A stretch of DNA of 64,000 nt from Hydractinia symbiolongicarpus. Its lineage: Eukaryota > Cnidaria > Hydrozoa > Anthoathecata > Hydractiniidae. Position numbers and translations under genes: made by a program. Of the stretch, positions 1 to 13,300 are shown piece after piece (within the stretch, counting starts at the first letter, position 1; each line of letters starts with the position of its first letter). Location of the stretch: the NCBI RefSeq assembly GCF_029227915.1, contig NC_079888.1:17648001-17712000 (forward strand). Direction: 5' to 3'. The notes under the pieces are model-generated. The model saw nothing but the letters and a program-made list of their open reading frames with translations. It did no database searches and was not told the DNA's origin.

Positions 1-592
1 GCAGAAACAGATTTCACAAGATCGCAAAGTGTTATTCCGTGAAAATAAATTCAACAAAATTGTTAAAATCTAGATTTAACCCATGCTGATTATAGTTTCT
101 ATAAACTCTTAAAAATCCTTTGTGAAATTAATTTCACAAAAATGCAAAATATTCAAGTTTTTTGTTTTTTTTAACCTTTACCTTTTTCTCCCACAAAAAC
201 TTCTGAGTAAAGTATTGCTCTAATTGCATATTATTGCAATTAAATAGTTCCCATTTTTGTAATTTTCAGATATAGTTACAACAATAATGGCTCAATATTT
301 TTTTATCTATTTCTGGCTAGTGCCATTTATGACCGGGGATAGATGGGCAAATAAATAACACTGTAAGGCCATGAATAAAAAACAGGGGTCGTAGCTAAAT
401 ATTGAAAACGCTGTAACATAAATGCTAAGCTTTCATTACCATATACACAAAATTGATGTCCATGACATTACAATCACTGTCTTCGAAATGAGACGTTTTG
501 TTGCCTCACATTATCAATCGGTAATCGTTTTTGTTTGTTACGTTTTCTTGACTTATTATTCTTATTATTTCATGTAAATTCCTCTGATTCAG
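1..592. other. Left-edge non-coding sequence, probably SLC2A13 intron
   Basis: No exon is recognisable here. The stretch is AT-rich, and the only splice signal I can place is the acceptor at 591-592 that opens the first visible SLC2A13 exon. It is therefore most simply read as intron of that gene, whose 5' exons lie off the left edge. Confidence 0.6.
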
Positions 593-3500
593 ATATATGC
601 TTGGTGTTGCCGGTGTTCCTTCCGCCATAATGTTCCTGGGTTTCATTGGCATGCCAGAAAGTCCGAGATGGTTGATAAGTAAAGGTATGTGTTTGTAGGG
701 GAAAGGGGAAATCTTTGTTTTCATTTAACCTAATGAATGTAAAGACAACTTATGAAATGTTTTAATTTGATATTTAAAGATTTAATTAAGAATGCATAAC
801 ATCATAACGTAGTAACGCAATTTTTAATGGCAGGTATTTTTTGTAAGGGAACCAATTTGTTGGATTGCAACAGTTGTGCATTGACAATGTGGAAATAGAT
901 AAGTTATATCATTGCACTATTTTTTTCGCCATATCAAACAATGTTAGATAGGATTGGCATGCTCATTTTTTTCAGGCCGTGTGGACGAAGCAGAAAAAGT
1001 AATTGCAAAGTTAAGAGGGAAAACTAATGTCAATCAAGAAATGGAGGACATCTCAAAGGCAATCTCATCATCTAGAAGAGGCAGTGGTAAATTAAATTTT
1101 ATTCTCAAGTGATGCAGTCATTTGTTTTTTTCTTTTGCTAACCAAATTCATTTAATGAAATCTTTCCTAAAATCCCTCTGGCTAGGAGCAGAAGTATGTG
1201 CAACAAGGTTATGTACATTTTGAATAGCAGGATATTGCCATGCCGTCTATATCAATGTTTTTCTGTATAGCTGACACGAAGAGAATTTTTAACCGTGTAT
1301 TCAAGACACAGACAACAAGACGTGCATTACTGGTTGGATGTGGATTACAAGCTTTTCAACAGCTCTCTGCCATCAACACTGTCATGTAAATATTATTTTT
1401 ATTTTTCGGCTTTCGACAAAACATTTTGTGCTTTAAAGTGACTTTTAATTTAACCTGTACTTTTTTTTCTTATATTATTAATTGGATCCAGATACAAAAT
1501 TGGAAATTATTAAATTCTTCATAAGGCACTGTAAAGAGATAAGCATATTATCCACAACTCCTTTACTCTACCATTTTATGTTTGTGGTATTTCTAACTTG
1601 CTTTAAAGAGAGAACATGCAATCCTCATCTTCAATACATAATCCTAGTTGTAAATTGACAATCCTCATCTTCATTACATAATCCTAGTTGTAAATCGACA
1701 ATCTTCATCTTCAATACATAATCCTAGTTGTCAATTGACAATCCTCATCTTCAATACATAATCCTATTTGTAAATCGACAATCCTCATCTTCAATACATA
1801 ATCCTAGTTGTAAATTGACAATCCTCATCTTCAATACATAATCCTAGTTGTAAATTGACAATCCTCATCTTCAATACATAATCCTAGTTGTAAATTAACA
1901 ATCCTCATCTTCAATACATAATCCTAGTTGTAAATTGACAATCCTCATCTTCAATACATAATCCTAGTTGTAAATTGACAATCCTCATCTTCAATACATA
2001 ATCCTAGTTGTAAAATGACAATCCTCATCTTCAATACATAATCCTAGTTGTAAATTGACAATCCTCATCTTCAATACATAATCCTGTCGTAAATTGACAA
2101 TTCTCATCTTCAATACATAATCCTAGTTGTAAATTGACAATCCTCATCTTCAATACATAATCCTTTTTGTAAATTGACAATCCTCACCTTCAATACATAA
2201 TCCTAGTTGTAAATTGACAATCCTCATCTTCAATACATAATCCTTTTTGTAAATTGACAATCCTCATCTTCAATACATAATCCTAGTTGTAAATTGACAA
2301 TCTTCATCTTCAATACATAATCCTAGTCGTAAATTGACAATCCTCATCTTTAATACATAATCCTAGTTGTAAATTGACAATCCTCATCTTCAATACATAA
2401 TCCTAGTTGTAAATTGACAATCCTCATCTTCAATACATAATCCTAGTTGTAAATTGACAATCCTCATCTTCAATACATAATCCTGTCGTAAATTGACAAT
2501 CCTCATCTTTAATACATAATCCTAGTTGTAAATTGACAATCCTCATCTTCAATACATAATCCTAGTTGTAAATTGACAATCCTCATCTTCAATACATAAT
2601 CCTAGTCGTAAATTGACAATCCTCATCTTCAATACATAATCCTAGTTGTAAATTGACAATCCTCATCTTCAATACATAATCCTTTTTGTAAATTGACAAT
2701 CCTCATCTTCAATACATAATCCTTTTTGTAAATTGACAATTCTCATCTTCAATACATAATCCTAGTTGTAAATTGACAATCCTCATCTTCAATACATAAT
2801 CCTAGTCGTAAATTGACAATCCTCACCTTTAATACATAATCCTAGTTGTAAATTGACAATCCTCATCTTCAATACATAATCCTTTTTGTAAATTGACAAT
2901 CCTCATCTTCAATACATAATCCTAGTTGTAAATTGACAATCTTCATCTTCAATACATAATCCTGTCGTAAATTGACAATCCTCATCTTTAATACATAATC
3001 CTAGTTGTAAATCGACAATCCTCATCTTCAATACATAATCCTAGTTGTAAATTGACAATCCTCATCTTCAATACATAATCCTAGTCGTAAATTGACAATC
3101 CTCATCTTTAATACATAATCCTAGTTGTAAATTGACAATCCTCATCTTCAATACATAATCCCAGTTGTAAATTGACAATCCTCATCTTCAATACATAATC
3201 CTAGTTGTAAATTGACAATCCTCATCTTCAATACATAATCCTGTCGTAAATTGACAATTCTCATCTTCAATACATAATCCTAGTTGTAAATTGACAATCC
3301 TCATCTTCAATACATAATCCTTTTTGTAAATTGACAATCCTCATCTTCAATACATAATCCTAGTTGTAAATTGACAATCTTCATCTTCAATACATAATCC
3401 TAGTCGTAAATTGACAATCCTCATCTTTAATACATAATCCTAGTTGTAAATTGACAATCCTCATCTTCAATACATAATCCTAGTTGTAAATTGACAATCC

Positions 3501-5557
3501 TCATCTTCAATACATAATCCTAGTTGTAAATTGACAATCCTCATCTTCAATACATAATCCTGTCGTAAATTGACAATCCTCATCTTTAATACATAATCCT
3601 AGTTGTAAATTGACAATCCTCATCTTCAATACATAATCCTAGTTGTAAATTGACAATCCTCATCTTCAATACATAATCCTAGTCGTAAATTGACAATCCT
3701 CATCTTCAATACATAATCCTAGTTGTAAATTGACAATCCTCATCTTCAATACATAATCCTTTTTGTAAATTGACAATTCTCATCTTCAATACATAATCCT
3801 AGTTGTAAATTGACAATCCTCATCTTCAATACATAATCCTAGTCGTAAATTGACAATCCTCACCTTTAATACATAATCCTAGTTGTAAATTGACAATCCT
3901 CATCTTCAATACATAATCCTTTTTGTAAATTGACAATCCTCATCTTCAATACATAATCCTAGTTGTAAATTGACAATCTTCATCTTCAATACATAATCCT
4001 GTCGTAAATTGACAATCCTCATCTTTAATACATAATCCTAGTTGTAAATCGATAATCCTCATCTTCAATACATAATCCTAGTTGTAAATTGACAATCCTC
4101 ATCTTCAATACATAATCCTAGGCGTAAATTGACAATCCTCATCTTTAATACATAATCCTAGTTGTAAATTGACAATCCTCATCTTCAATACATAATCCTA
4201 GTTGTAAATTGACAATCCTCATCTTCAATACATAATCCTAGTTGTAAATTGACAATCCTCATCTTCAATACATAATCCTGTCGTAAATTGACAATTCTCA
4301 TCTTCAATACATAATCCTAGTTGTAAATTGACAATCCTCATCTTCAATACATAATCCTTTTTGTAAATTGACAATCCTCACCTTCAATACATAATCCTAG
4401 TTGTAAATTGACAATCCTCATCTTCAATACATAATCCTTTTTGTAAATTGACAATCCTCATCTTCAATACATAATCCTAGTTGTAAATTGACAATCTTCA
4501 TCTTCAATACATAATCCTAGTCGTAAATTGACAATCCTCATCTTTAATACATAATCCTAGTTGTAAATTGACACTCCTCATCTTCAATACATAATCCTAG
4601 TCGTAAATTGATAATCGTTGCCTTAACCTGGATAAGAACGTCCAATGCGTGTAATTTGTTTCAATTCCTTATTTCAGGCAAGGCGTAAGTTGCATTTTTA
4701 CCAAGTCACTTAAACAAGCATTTTTTTCTACGTGTAGGTATTACAGTGCTACCATTATTGAAATGGCTGGTGTAAGCGACCAAACACAAATTATTTGGCT
4801 TGCTGCTGCTGTTGCTAGTGGCAACTTCTTTTTCACGTTAATAAGCTTTATGCTTATTGAAAAAGTCGGTCGCCGTAAATTGACACTCGCTAGTATGCTT
4901 GGTGTAACTGTAGCTTTGTGTTTGTTGGCTGGTACATTTATTCTTTTGAAAAGCGATTCACCTAAATCAACATTTCAAGCTCCTACTAAATACACACATG
5001 GCTGCGCCTCATATAAACAATGTTTTTCATGTGTTCAAGATAAATCCTGTGGATTTTGTTTCACACAGAGAGATAAAGAGTTCTTGAATGGTACTTGTTT
5101 GAGTGTCGACGCGAGAAATGTTAACCATAGATCACAATTTTGTAACCATTCCAATTTCTATCCATCGAAAGTTTCATTAAGTTGGTCAGAGAATGTCTGT
5201 CCAACTTCGTATGCTTGGTTGGCTGTTACTGCCATGATTTTTTACTTAGCAATGTTTGCACCTGGCTTAGGACCCATGCCTTGGGCAATCAATGCAGAAA
5301 TTTATCCACTATGGGCAAGAAGTTTTGGAACATCAGCTTCAACGGCTACCAACTGGTTTTGCAATTTACTTGTTTCGTTGACATTTTTAAATATAATGGA
5401 TTGGTTGACTCGCCCTGGTGCGTTTTTCTTATACGCATGTATAACATTGCTTGGTTTTATATTTGTGGCTGTGTTTTTACCTGAAACCAAAGGGAAGAAG
5501 CTGGAAGAAGTAGAGGAATTGTTTAGCCGCTCAAAACCAATTGAAGTTGTTTATTAG
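593..5557 (+). CDS. SLC2A13: Proton/myo-inositol cotransporter (SLC2A13/HMIT family), 3' part
   Basis: Partial gene: the 5' exons lie left of the window. Visible coding exons are 593-684, 976-1086, 1271-1385 and 4738-5557, all with GT-AG borders and compatible phases; the stop is TAG at 5555-5557. Family marks are visible in order: [10 protein letters not shown] and PESPRW (end of TM6 and the intracellular loop), [20 protein letters not shown] (TM7), KVGRRKL after TM8, a long extracellular loop, and [15 protein letters not shown] at the C terminus. The loop before TM10 carries cysteines spaced like a PSI domain (CxxC...CGFC), as known for HMIT. Members are 12-TM plasma-membrane carriers that bring in myo-inositol with protons; this function is inferred from family. 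The intron before the last exon is almost entirely a 40-bp minisatellite. Confidence 0.9.
1621..4616. repeat. 40-bp minisatellite array, about 75 copies
   Basis: The consensus unit reads roughly aatcctagttgtaaattgac followed by aatcctcatcttcaatacat. The array fills most of SLC2A13 intron 3. Variants (agttgt, agtcgt, tttttgt, a shortened gtcgt, ctttaata) recur in the same order: the shortened-gtcgt/ttctc/tttttgt signature appears near 2083, 3240 and 4278, so larger blocks of about 1.0-1.2 kb have also been duplicated. It has no coding potential. Confidence 0.97.
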
Positions 5558-7311
5558 TTTTTCATTTACATTAGATTAATTTTTTAATATATAAATATAT
5601 TACTTATTAGATATTGCTATAAAGTTATCTACTTCGAAAAACAGAAAAGTCGTGGGTTATTTTTAGCAGGATTTTTAGAATGTTTTCTTTTCTGACTCCC
5701 AGCGAAATAACAGGTGGATAAGACAAGAGATCAAGTGAATGCAAACTAATTGGTGTCTTAGGATTACGAAAGTTAAGTCTCTTGAAAGGATTTTTTGACT
5801 GAATATATATTGCGTTATAAGACCAATGAACTGGGGAAAAACTTACGTTGATTTTAAATTCTGACCACACACTTTTTACTTTAACATTCGGGCGGTTTGG
5901 TTAATTATTTAGAAGTAGAAATGTTATAGTAAAAGTTGAATTAAATATATTTGCTTAAAACTGAAAACATGTAGAAATGGTATATGGAGGTTATGATAAT
6001 TTTTGACATTTCTATTTTTGGCAAACAAGTAACTGTTTACTCATTGAAAATGACCGCCCTGTTATATATAGCGCTATATGATGTGTGTGTGAAATTCTAT
6101 TATTCGTGTAGAATAAAAATGAGCTATGATAAACCTATATATATTTATATACACTTCGTTAGGACAAGCTGTGTCTATTGTTAACGTATTGTTACACATA
6201 GCTGGTTCCTTTATGGATTTAGTCCTGCTCACTGCGAGACAGTATGTTAACCATGTTCAAAGTCAGTCCAGTTGCATTACATATAGGACATGCGTTTTAG
6301 ATTGTGATGGTGTCAATGGCTTTTATAAAAATGAATAACCTTATTTACTAGGTTAACATTTTTTTATATGACTGTTATTTTTGTTTGTTTGTTTTGTTTA
6401 GTATTAAGTGGTTAAAAAGTTTGAATATAATATATTTTATACAAATGTAGGAATTGTACACAGTTAAATTATTTGAATATAATTTTTTTCGAAACTGCAT
6501 TTTTTACCACGAAGGCTATTTGTACGTTTCACCAAGGCATTACTTCAGAGGAATTAATTTTCGCGAGAGCTCATTTTTGCAAAATTATTTTTCGGCGAGA
6601 ATTACAAGTTTTATCTCTCAATTTATACCGTTCTCGAAGGATTTTTTCTGTATCAAAAAAAGTAAATATTTCTAAATCTGAAATAAGTTGTAGAAAAATT
6701 AACAGATAAAATAAATGTAAATTTTGTTTCCCAATAATTTTTCGGAAGAATTAATTCGCGCAATTGATTTGATAACATTCGAGAAATTGGAGAAAATTAA
6801 TTCCCTTATGGTATTTGTTATAAAGAAATTTGCGTTAACATCCTTATTGGTTGTTCTATGGTCCGCTTGGTTAGAAAAACATTCGACCAAATCAGGAATA
6901 ATGCTCAAATTTGATTTGCGCAGGAAAGTTTTAATAGAAATATTAAATGTTTTTGATTCTTTTTTAACTAGCAAGAACAAATGGAATTCAATAATTTGCA
7001 AATGACACACAACCTGATTTTGTAGAATTCATAATAGCAGGAGTGACGAATTCATAATAGCAGGAGTGACAACCGGATGTGTTTCAACGAGGACAGGAGA
7101 TTTTTTTATAATAGTACCGCATGAATAAGAAATACTATTACATCAAACTCAACTGTCAACACGAACTACTACTTTAACTTCAATCACAATGAGAGTCTGT
7201 GTACAAAAGCCTACGGAATTTTCTTCGGCATGATTTCTTCTCTTTCTAAATTTTTTTGTTTGTTTATGTGCTTATCAACAACATGATGTTTTTATTTTTT
7301 ACAAGTAAAAT
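5558..7311. other. Intergenic, no gene seen
   Basis: The stretch between SLC2A13 and EEF1AKMT2 holds only short spurious ORFs. AT-rich sequence at about 6450-7005 carries recurring words such as gaattaattttcgcg, which also appear near 8000-8110, 30600-30850 and 55740-55810 and look like worn copies of a dispersed repeat. A 23-bp unit (gaattcataatagcaggagt plus gac) is duplicated exactly in tandem at 7025-7070. Confidence 0.6.
7025..7070. repeat. Exact 23-bp tandem duplication
   Basis: Two perfect direct copies, 7025-7047 and 7048-7070, about 240 bp upstream of the EEF1AKMT2 start codon. No function can be inferred. Confidence 0.9.
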
Positions 7312-10300
7312 ATGCAATCTATCGAAAGCAAAACTTCAGAAGAATTGCCAAGTTCCAAGCTGGGAACACGGGAATAGTAAGTCGTTTGTTCGCTGCTATG
7401 TTTAATTTTTTGTTTAATTTAGTTGGTCTGTCTATCTGTCTGTCTGTCTGCCTGTATGTCTGTCTTTCAATCTGTCTGTTTTTCAATCTATCTGTTTTCC
7501 CTGGTTCGTGTAAGAGTTACAAATATTTTAAGTAGTGTCTTTACTTCTAAATACTGTTTGTTCAAAATTCGTGGCTTGGACCACAGCGTTGAAATTTTCT
7601 TACTGTCCTTTTTTTTAGTTGGGAGCAGTTTTATTCTAAAGAACTTGAAAACTTTTCTGACAGTAAAGATGAAGGAGAAATATGGTGCGTGAATAAGAAA
7701 CACTTATTCTGTTTTTCTTACGCTTAGAGGACATAAAACCAAATAAGAAAAAAAATAAGTAGAAATTCAATCTTATTATTGTTTTATTGTTCTCATAAAA
7801 AAGTGCATACACCGTACCATCGTGGCGATATAAACCTGTTTTCAAAAAGAAATAGAAAATGTGAATTCTGCTTATGAGGTATTATAAGAACAATTTTATA
7901 AGAACACAGGCTTCACATTTTGCTGAAAAATAAGAACAAAATAAGAACAGCTTCAGGTTCATATAAACACACAAATTTTGAGAAATTCGAGAAAATATTT
8001 CCTTGAATAAAGTACCTTAAGTTGGTTAATTTTCGCAAAATTTGTCTGAAATTTGTGTGCGCGAAAATCTCTAGAAAGGTCAATTCGCAAAAACAAATCT
8101 TTGCGGAATTACTTAACATTAGTTTTTCTCTCTTTCTTTCTCAAAAAAATCGCTTCTTTACAATGTTTTTCTACTTTTTTGAGCATTTCGCAAATATCTT
8201 TACAACCCATTGGCTATTTCTACTAGCCTTACTTTCCCTATCTTCAGGGATGAGGATCCTTGGCTATGTCAATATTCGGGGGTTTTTTTTGAGAAAAGTA
8301 CCCATGATATCTTCTTTGACAGTACAGTTTTTCAACCATGTTTTAGTATCTCTTAATTCATGTGTATTACGTTAGACTTAAACTAGGTATAAACTATTGA
8401 AAACGAAATAATACTGACTGTATTACATTCAGACCGTTTTCCATTTAACAAAAAACTGGAAGGGTCGGAAAAAATAAGCTATCATGTGCCAATTTCGCGC
8501 GAATCGAACAAAATGATAAGTACAGTGTGAAAGTTACAAATTTTAAACTTGCAAGTTATTATGAATTGTCTGATCAAAATACTTCGTTCAGTTTTTAGAT
8601 CCTAATTCACAATTGCTTTTTTTTTAGTTCCACTGGAGAAGTTTTAAGTTTTTTAAAAAATATACTTTAACATTATTTAATGAAGAATCCCGCTCAGCAG
8701 GAAACATCCGCCCACTCGCCCGCCCGCTTCTTATTTTTTGTTGAATGAAAAACGGCCCTAAGGTGCAGCTAACGCAGATATTTCTATGTTAGGTTCGGTT
8801 ACAATCGCATGATAAAAGTTGTTCGATGGATTGTCCATAATTACACGAAGAAAGATATACGCATACTTGATATTGGTTGTGGAAATGGAGTCTTCTTGCT
8901 TGAACTGGTATGTTCGGTTAATTAATTTTTGCGAATCAAAAAAAAAGTATTTCGCGGTTGCTGAATTTTTTAAAAATTACTATTTCGACTCAATAAAAAC
9001 CGTAAAACATTCTCCTAACAAAAATGACTTTTGTACTTAGATTTTAATCCCTTGAAATACTTTGCGGAAATAAAGTTTCCCGAAATTTAATTATTTTTAC
9101 TTGGTGTGTATATTTTTTCCATAACAGAAAATAATTTTGAGAAAAATAATTTTGAGACAAATAATTTGAACGTGTTTATTCTTTAAGCAATAATAACGAA
9201 TAATAACGAATTACAATCATCCTCGTCACCGTCATCCTCATCGACGAGTAACTCCTCTGGAGCCGCTTACATTATGTCGTTCTCGTCAGGAACAAACGGA
9301 TTCTTTTCTGTCACATTCATGAATCCTAGCCGTTCTTTCAGCATGGCACGACCATCGCCACAGGGTTTGCCTTCTTTGAAACAGGAGAACTCAAATGCAA
9401 GCCAGATCCGAGAAATGAAGCTTTCACGTATGACCAGTTTGCACTTGGTGTTTACAAGTGCGCAGAAGATCAAGATATGCTAGTTGGACATGTACCAATT
9501 GAAATATCACAATTATTAAACAATTTTCTAAACACTGGAGAGAACAACAATTCTTTGCAAGCTGAGGTCATGGGTAAAAGAAAAAGAGAAATTGGCTTGG
9601 TATAAGGCAACCACAGATAACAAGAAATTTGCAGAAGTCTTAAAAAAAGCTTAAATAAAAAAGAAAGATAATCAAAATTGACATTGAAACTAAGAAATTT
9701 CCTTGTCTTAAGAAAGAAGAAATAGAAGCAAATAACAAGAGTTGTTATTTTTTTAGAACACCTTTCACCTCTACCTACATAAGTTAGTATACCAAAACCA
9801 CTGGGATTCGAATATTAGGGAGGGGACGCTTATTCGAGGGGGCGCTTAATCGAGTCTTTAAGGTAACCAAAAACACAGAAAATTTGTGAAAAATTCTTTC
9901 CACCAAAATTAGTTCTTTTCAGATAGTGGTCATACGGGCTATTGAATTACCATGAAAAAGTTTTCCTATTCTTCCATCTTTCGACAAATAAGTTTTAGAT
10001 TTGCTGTGGCCAATAAATTCTCCATAAAATCAAATCTAGAGAAGGCATAATATGTTAAATTGGTTGTCTAAACCTTATGGTAGTACATTGTCGTAATTTT
10101 TTTTTTATTATTTTTTACATTGAAAAACTGTAGTACCATCGTATAAAGAGTGTTTTTATTTACATTATTATGTTGTGGTGGCGCATATTCAGGGTCCACA
10201 GAAAGGTTCAATTTTCTAGTTTAACTTTTGTCTGTAATTGTATTCACACAAGAAATAAAAGTTGTCTCTTTTATACGTGAACGCTTTATTGATTACTGCA

Positions 10301-13300
10301 CCGATTTATGTGGTTCATAGAGCCGTTACATTTCTGGTTCAATTTAGGTCTAAAGTAGTATTTAGGGAACCAATGTAATTTTTTTTTGACTTTTGTTAGC
10401 CATGCTTTTTTGTTTAGCCACTGTGCTAGCTTTTGTGAATCATGAATATATGCAAAATATGACAAATCCTTTATTACAAGCTATATTAAAAATTATGGCG
10501 TAAAAAATAATAAACGTGCAAACGATTATTCTTAAAATTTCTTATTCTTAAAATCAACATTTAACCTTCTCTTTTCCACTACCATGATTGATTAAAATTA
10601 AAGACGATCGTTAACTTTCTTTAAAACTTAGATTCCTGAAATGGTGTCTCTGTTCGCATATATCTATAATTTACTTTTAGGCTGACGAAGAATATCAGAA
10701 CCTTTTTGGTGTGGATTATTCTGACGCTGGTATCAAACTTGCTCGAAAAATTGCGAAAGAACATGATAAAGACATACTCTACCAAGTAAGACTATATCTT
10801 TGTTGTTTGTGATGCTGCGGTCGTTTGTTCTTGTTGTCGTTTTCGTTTGTTGTTTGTTGTTTGTTATTGCTGCGGTCGTTTGTTCTTGTTGTCGTTGTCG
10901 TTTGTTGTTGCTGCGGTCGTTTGTTCTTGTTGTCGTTGTCGTTTGTTGTTGCTGCGGTCGTTTGTTCTTGTTGTCGTTGTCGTTTGTTGTTGCTGCGGTC
11001 GTTTGTTTTTGTTGTCGTTGTCGTTTGTTGTTGCTGCGGTCGTTTGTTTTTGTTGTCGTTGTCGTTTGTTGTTGCTGCGGTCGTTTGTTCTTGTTGTCGT
11101 TGTCGTTTGTTGTTGCTGCGGTCGTTTGTTTTTGTTGTCGTTGTCGTTTGTTGTTGCTGCGGTCGTTTGTTCTTGTTGTCGTTGTCGTTTGTTGTTGCTG
11201 CGGTCGTTTGTTTTTGTTGTCGTTGTCGTTTGTTGTTGCTGCGGTCGTTTGTTCTTGTTGTCGTTTGTTTTTTGTTGTTGCTGCGGCCGTGTGTTCTTGT
11301 TATCGTTGTCGTTTGAGGCCGTTGTCGTGGTTGTGGTTGTTGTCCTTTGGTCGTTGCTGTTGTCGTTGTCCTTTGTGGTCGCTGTTGTTGTCGTTATTGT
11401 TGAGGTCGTTGTCGTTGATAATTTTATATTTGGTTTTTGTGCTGTTGTAAGAATTTTTGTTCATTTAGCAAGCGGATTTCTTAGACTCATCTACACTACG
11501 TTTTTCCACTCTCGCAGACAACAAAGCATGCTTCGATTTGTGTCACGACAAAGGAACATATGATGCTATCAGTTTACGCCCTAATGACGCCAAAGAGGCA
11601 CGACACAAGTACATCAATACACTGAAAAGTATTCTTGTAGAAAATGGAATATTCATAATAACGTCGTGTAACTGGACCCTAACGGAGCTTAAGGACCAGT
11701 TTGGAGGCGGTAAGTAAAATAATTTTTGGATTTTTTTGTAAACTTTTTTTTTACGTTAATCTAAGTTCAGATAATTTGTTGCAACGGCAGCAAGATAGCA
11801 TCTATGAAGGGCGTGTTTCTCATTGCGTACTTTGTTGGGGTCATGGACTTGAACTTGCAAAGGAATCTAATTTTAAACCACATTATAGAGCTGAATTAGT
11901 GAGTGTAAAAATTAGGCCATAATAGCTAGCTCGTTCCAGGCTTCTAAAATTTGCTAAAACCCCGATCGATGCTTCCCTCGTAACTTCGGTAAACAATTTG
12001 GCCTGTAAGGCTGAAATACACTATCATTTTTCAATGATCATTTTCCAATGATACATTCCAATGACATTAAAAATGACAAATTTTGGCGCAAATACACTAT
12101 CATTAAAAACATGAAACTTGAGCATGTTTTCTTTGCAACATGGACTCTGAAGAAGAAATAGCAGCTGCTGTTGTTGTGTATATGTTATCAAAAAAGAGAG
12201 CTAAACATAGGAAAAAAAGCAAAGAAATGGATGGGTGAAGCCGTATAGGCGAAGTGAACTTTGCATCTACAATACTCTTATGTGTGAACTGCGTGTAGAG
12301 GAAATTGCAGAGTATACGCGATTTTTAAGAATGCCGCCGAATATTTTTGATGAGCTCCTAAATCTTATAGAAGTTGACATTGAGAAAAAAACAACGCATT
12401 TGCGAGACCCAATTCCTGCTAAAGTCAAAGAAGCTGCAACTTTGAAGTTTTTCTCATGTGGGATAAATTACGCCGAATTACAGTATTTATTTCGCGTTCA
12501 CAAAAGTACTTTTGTGTGGCATGTGTTGAAGAGTTCCTTGGGATCGGAGATTGAATGGGCGGTGTTCTGAAAGAGGGTACGGCGAGTAATCTCATCTGAA
12601 CAACTACAGAAATGATGCGAAATTTTGTGCGTACTTTAACTCCACCGGTGCTGTTCCATGGCAAGAAAAATTTGTCTGAAATTTGTACCCACCATCGAAG
12701 AAGTTGTTTTTCTTGGGACGATGGAGTCACGTAGGAATAGCAAGAACTGAAAATATGGCCATTTACATTTATGTAAACATCATCTCGTCCTGCTCCACTT
12801 TTGTTGCTGTTGTTTACTTTTTTCAATTCTGCGCTGAAATAACTTCGTAGTGTATTTATTTTACTCCTCACTAATTTCTCTAAAAAGAAAAACAGATCAT
12901 AAAAACATGCATGTTTTTCTTTTCTCATCCAAACTATTCGAAATAACACAAACCTTTCATTCCGTCTGCCTTTGAATATCTCATAACTTTTTGCCTTCTC
13001 GTTTCTGTCCTTATGGAACGGGGATTTAACATCCCACAAACTGGGCTGGCTTCTCCAAATCTCAAAAAATATTCGGTCGCTTCTTGCGTCTTCATTCTCG
13101 GGTGAATTACTTGTTCAAATCTTTGTTTTTATCTATGTTTACGCCTAAACTACATCGCGTGCAACAAACACGTGTGCGAAAACAATGGATTCGGTTTAAA
13201 ACAATAGAAAAAAATGTCATTTAAAAATTAAAAGTTGAACATGTTCAACTTTTCATTTTTAAGGATCATTGGAAATGAGAGTGTAAAAAATGACATTTTC

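Noticed and set aside
1621-4616. Possible CRISPR-like array
   Set aside because: Units are contiguous and near-identical with no unique spacers, in a eukaryotic intron; it is a minisatellite.
6454-7010. Overlapping ORFs on both strands of 70-100 residues
   Set aside because: AT-rich repeat sequence with no family motif and no splice signals linking to neighbours.
10800-11563. Three overlapping 163-238-residue ORFs, Cys/Val/Leu-rich
   Set aside because: They are the three readings of a 41-bp tandem repeat lying in an EEF1AKMT2 intron; no domain and no splice role.
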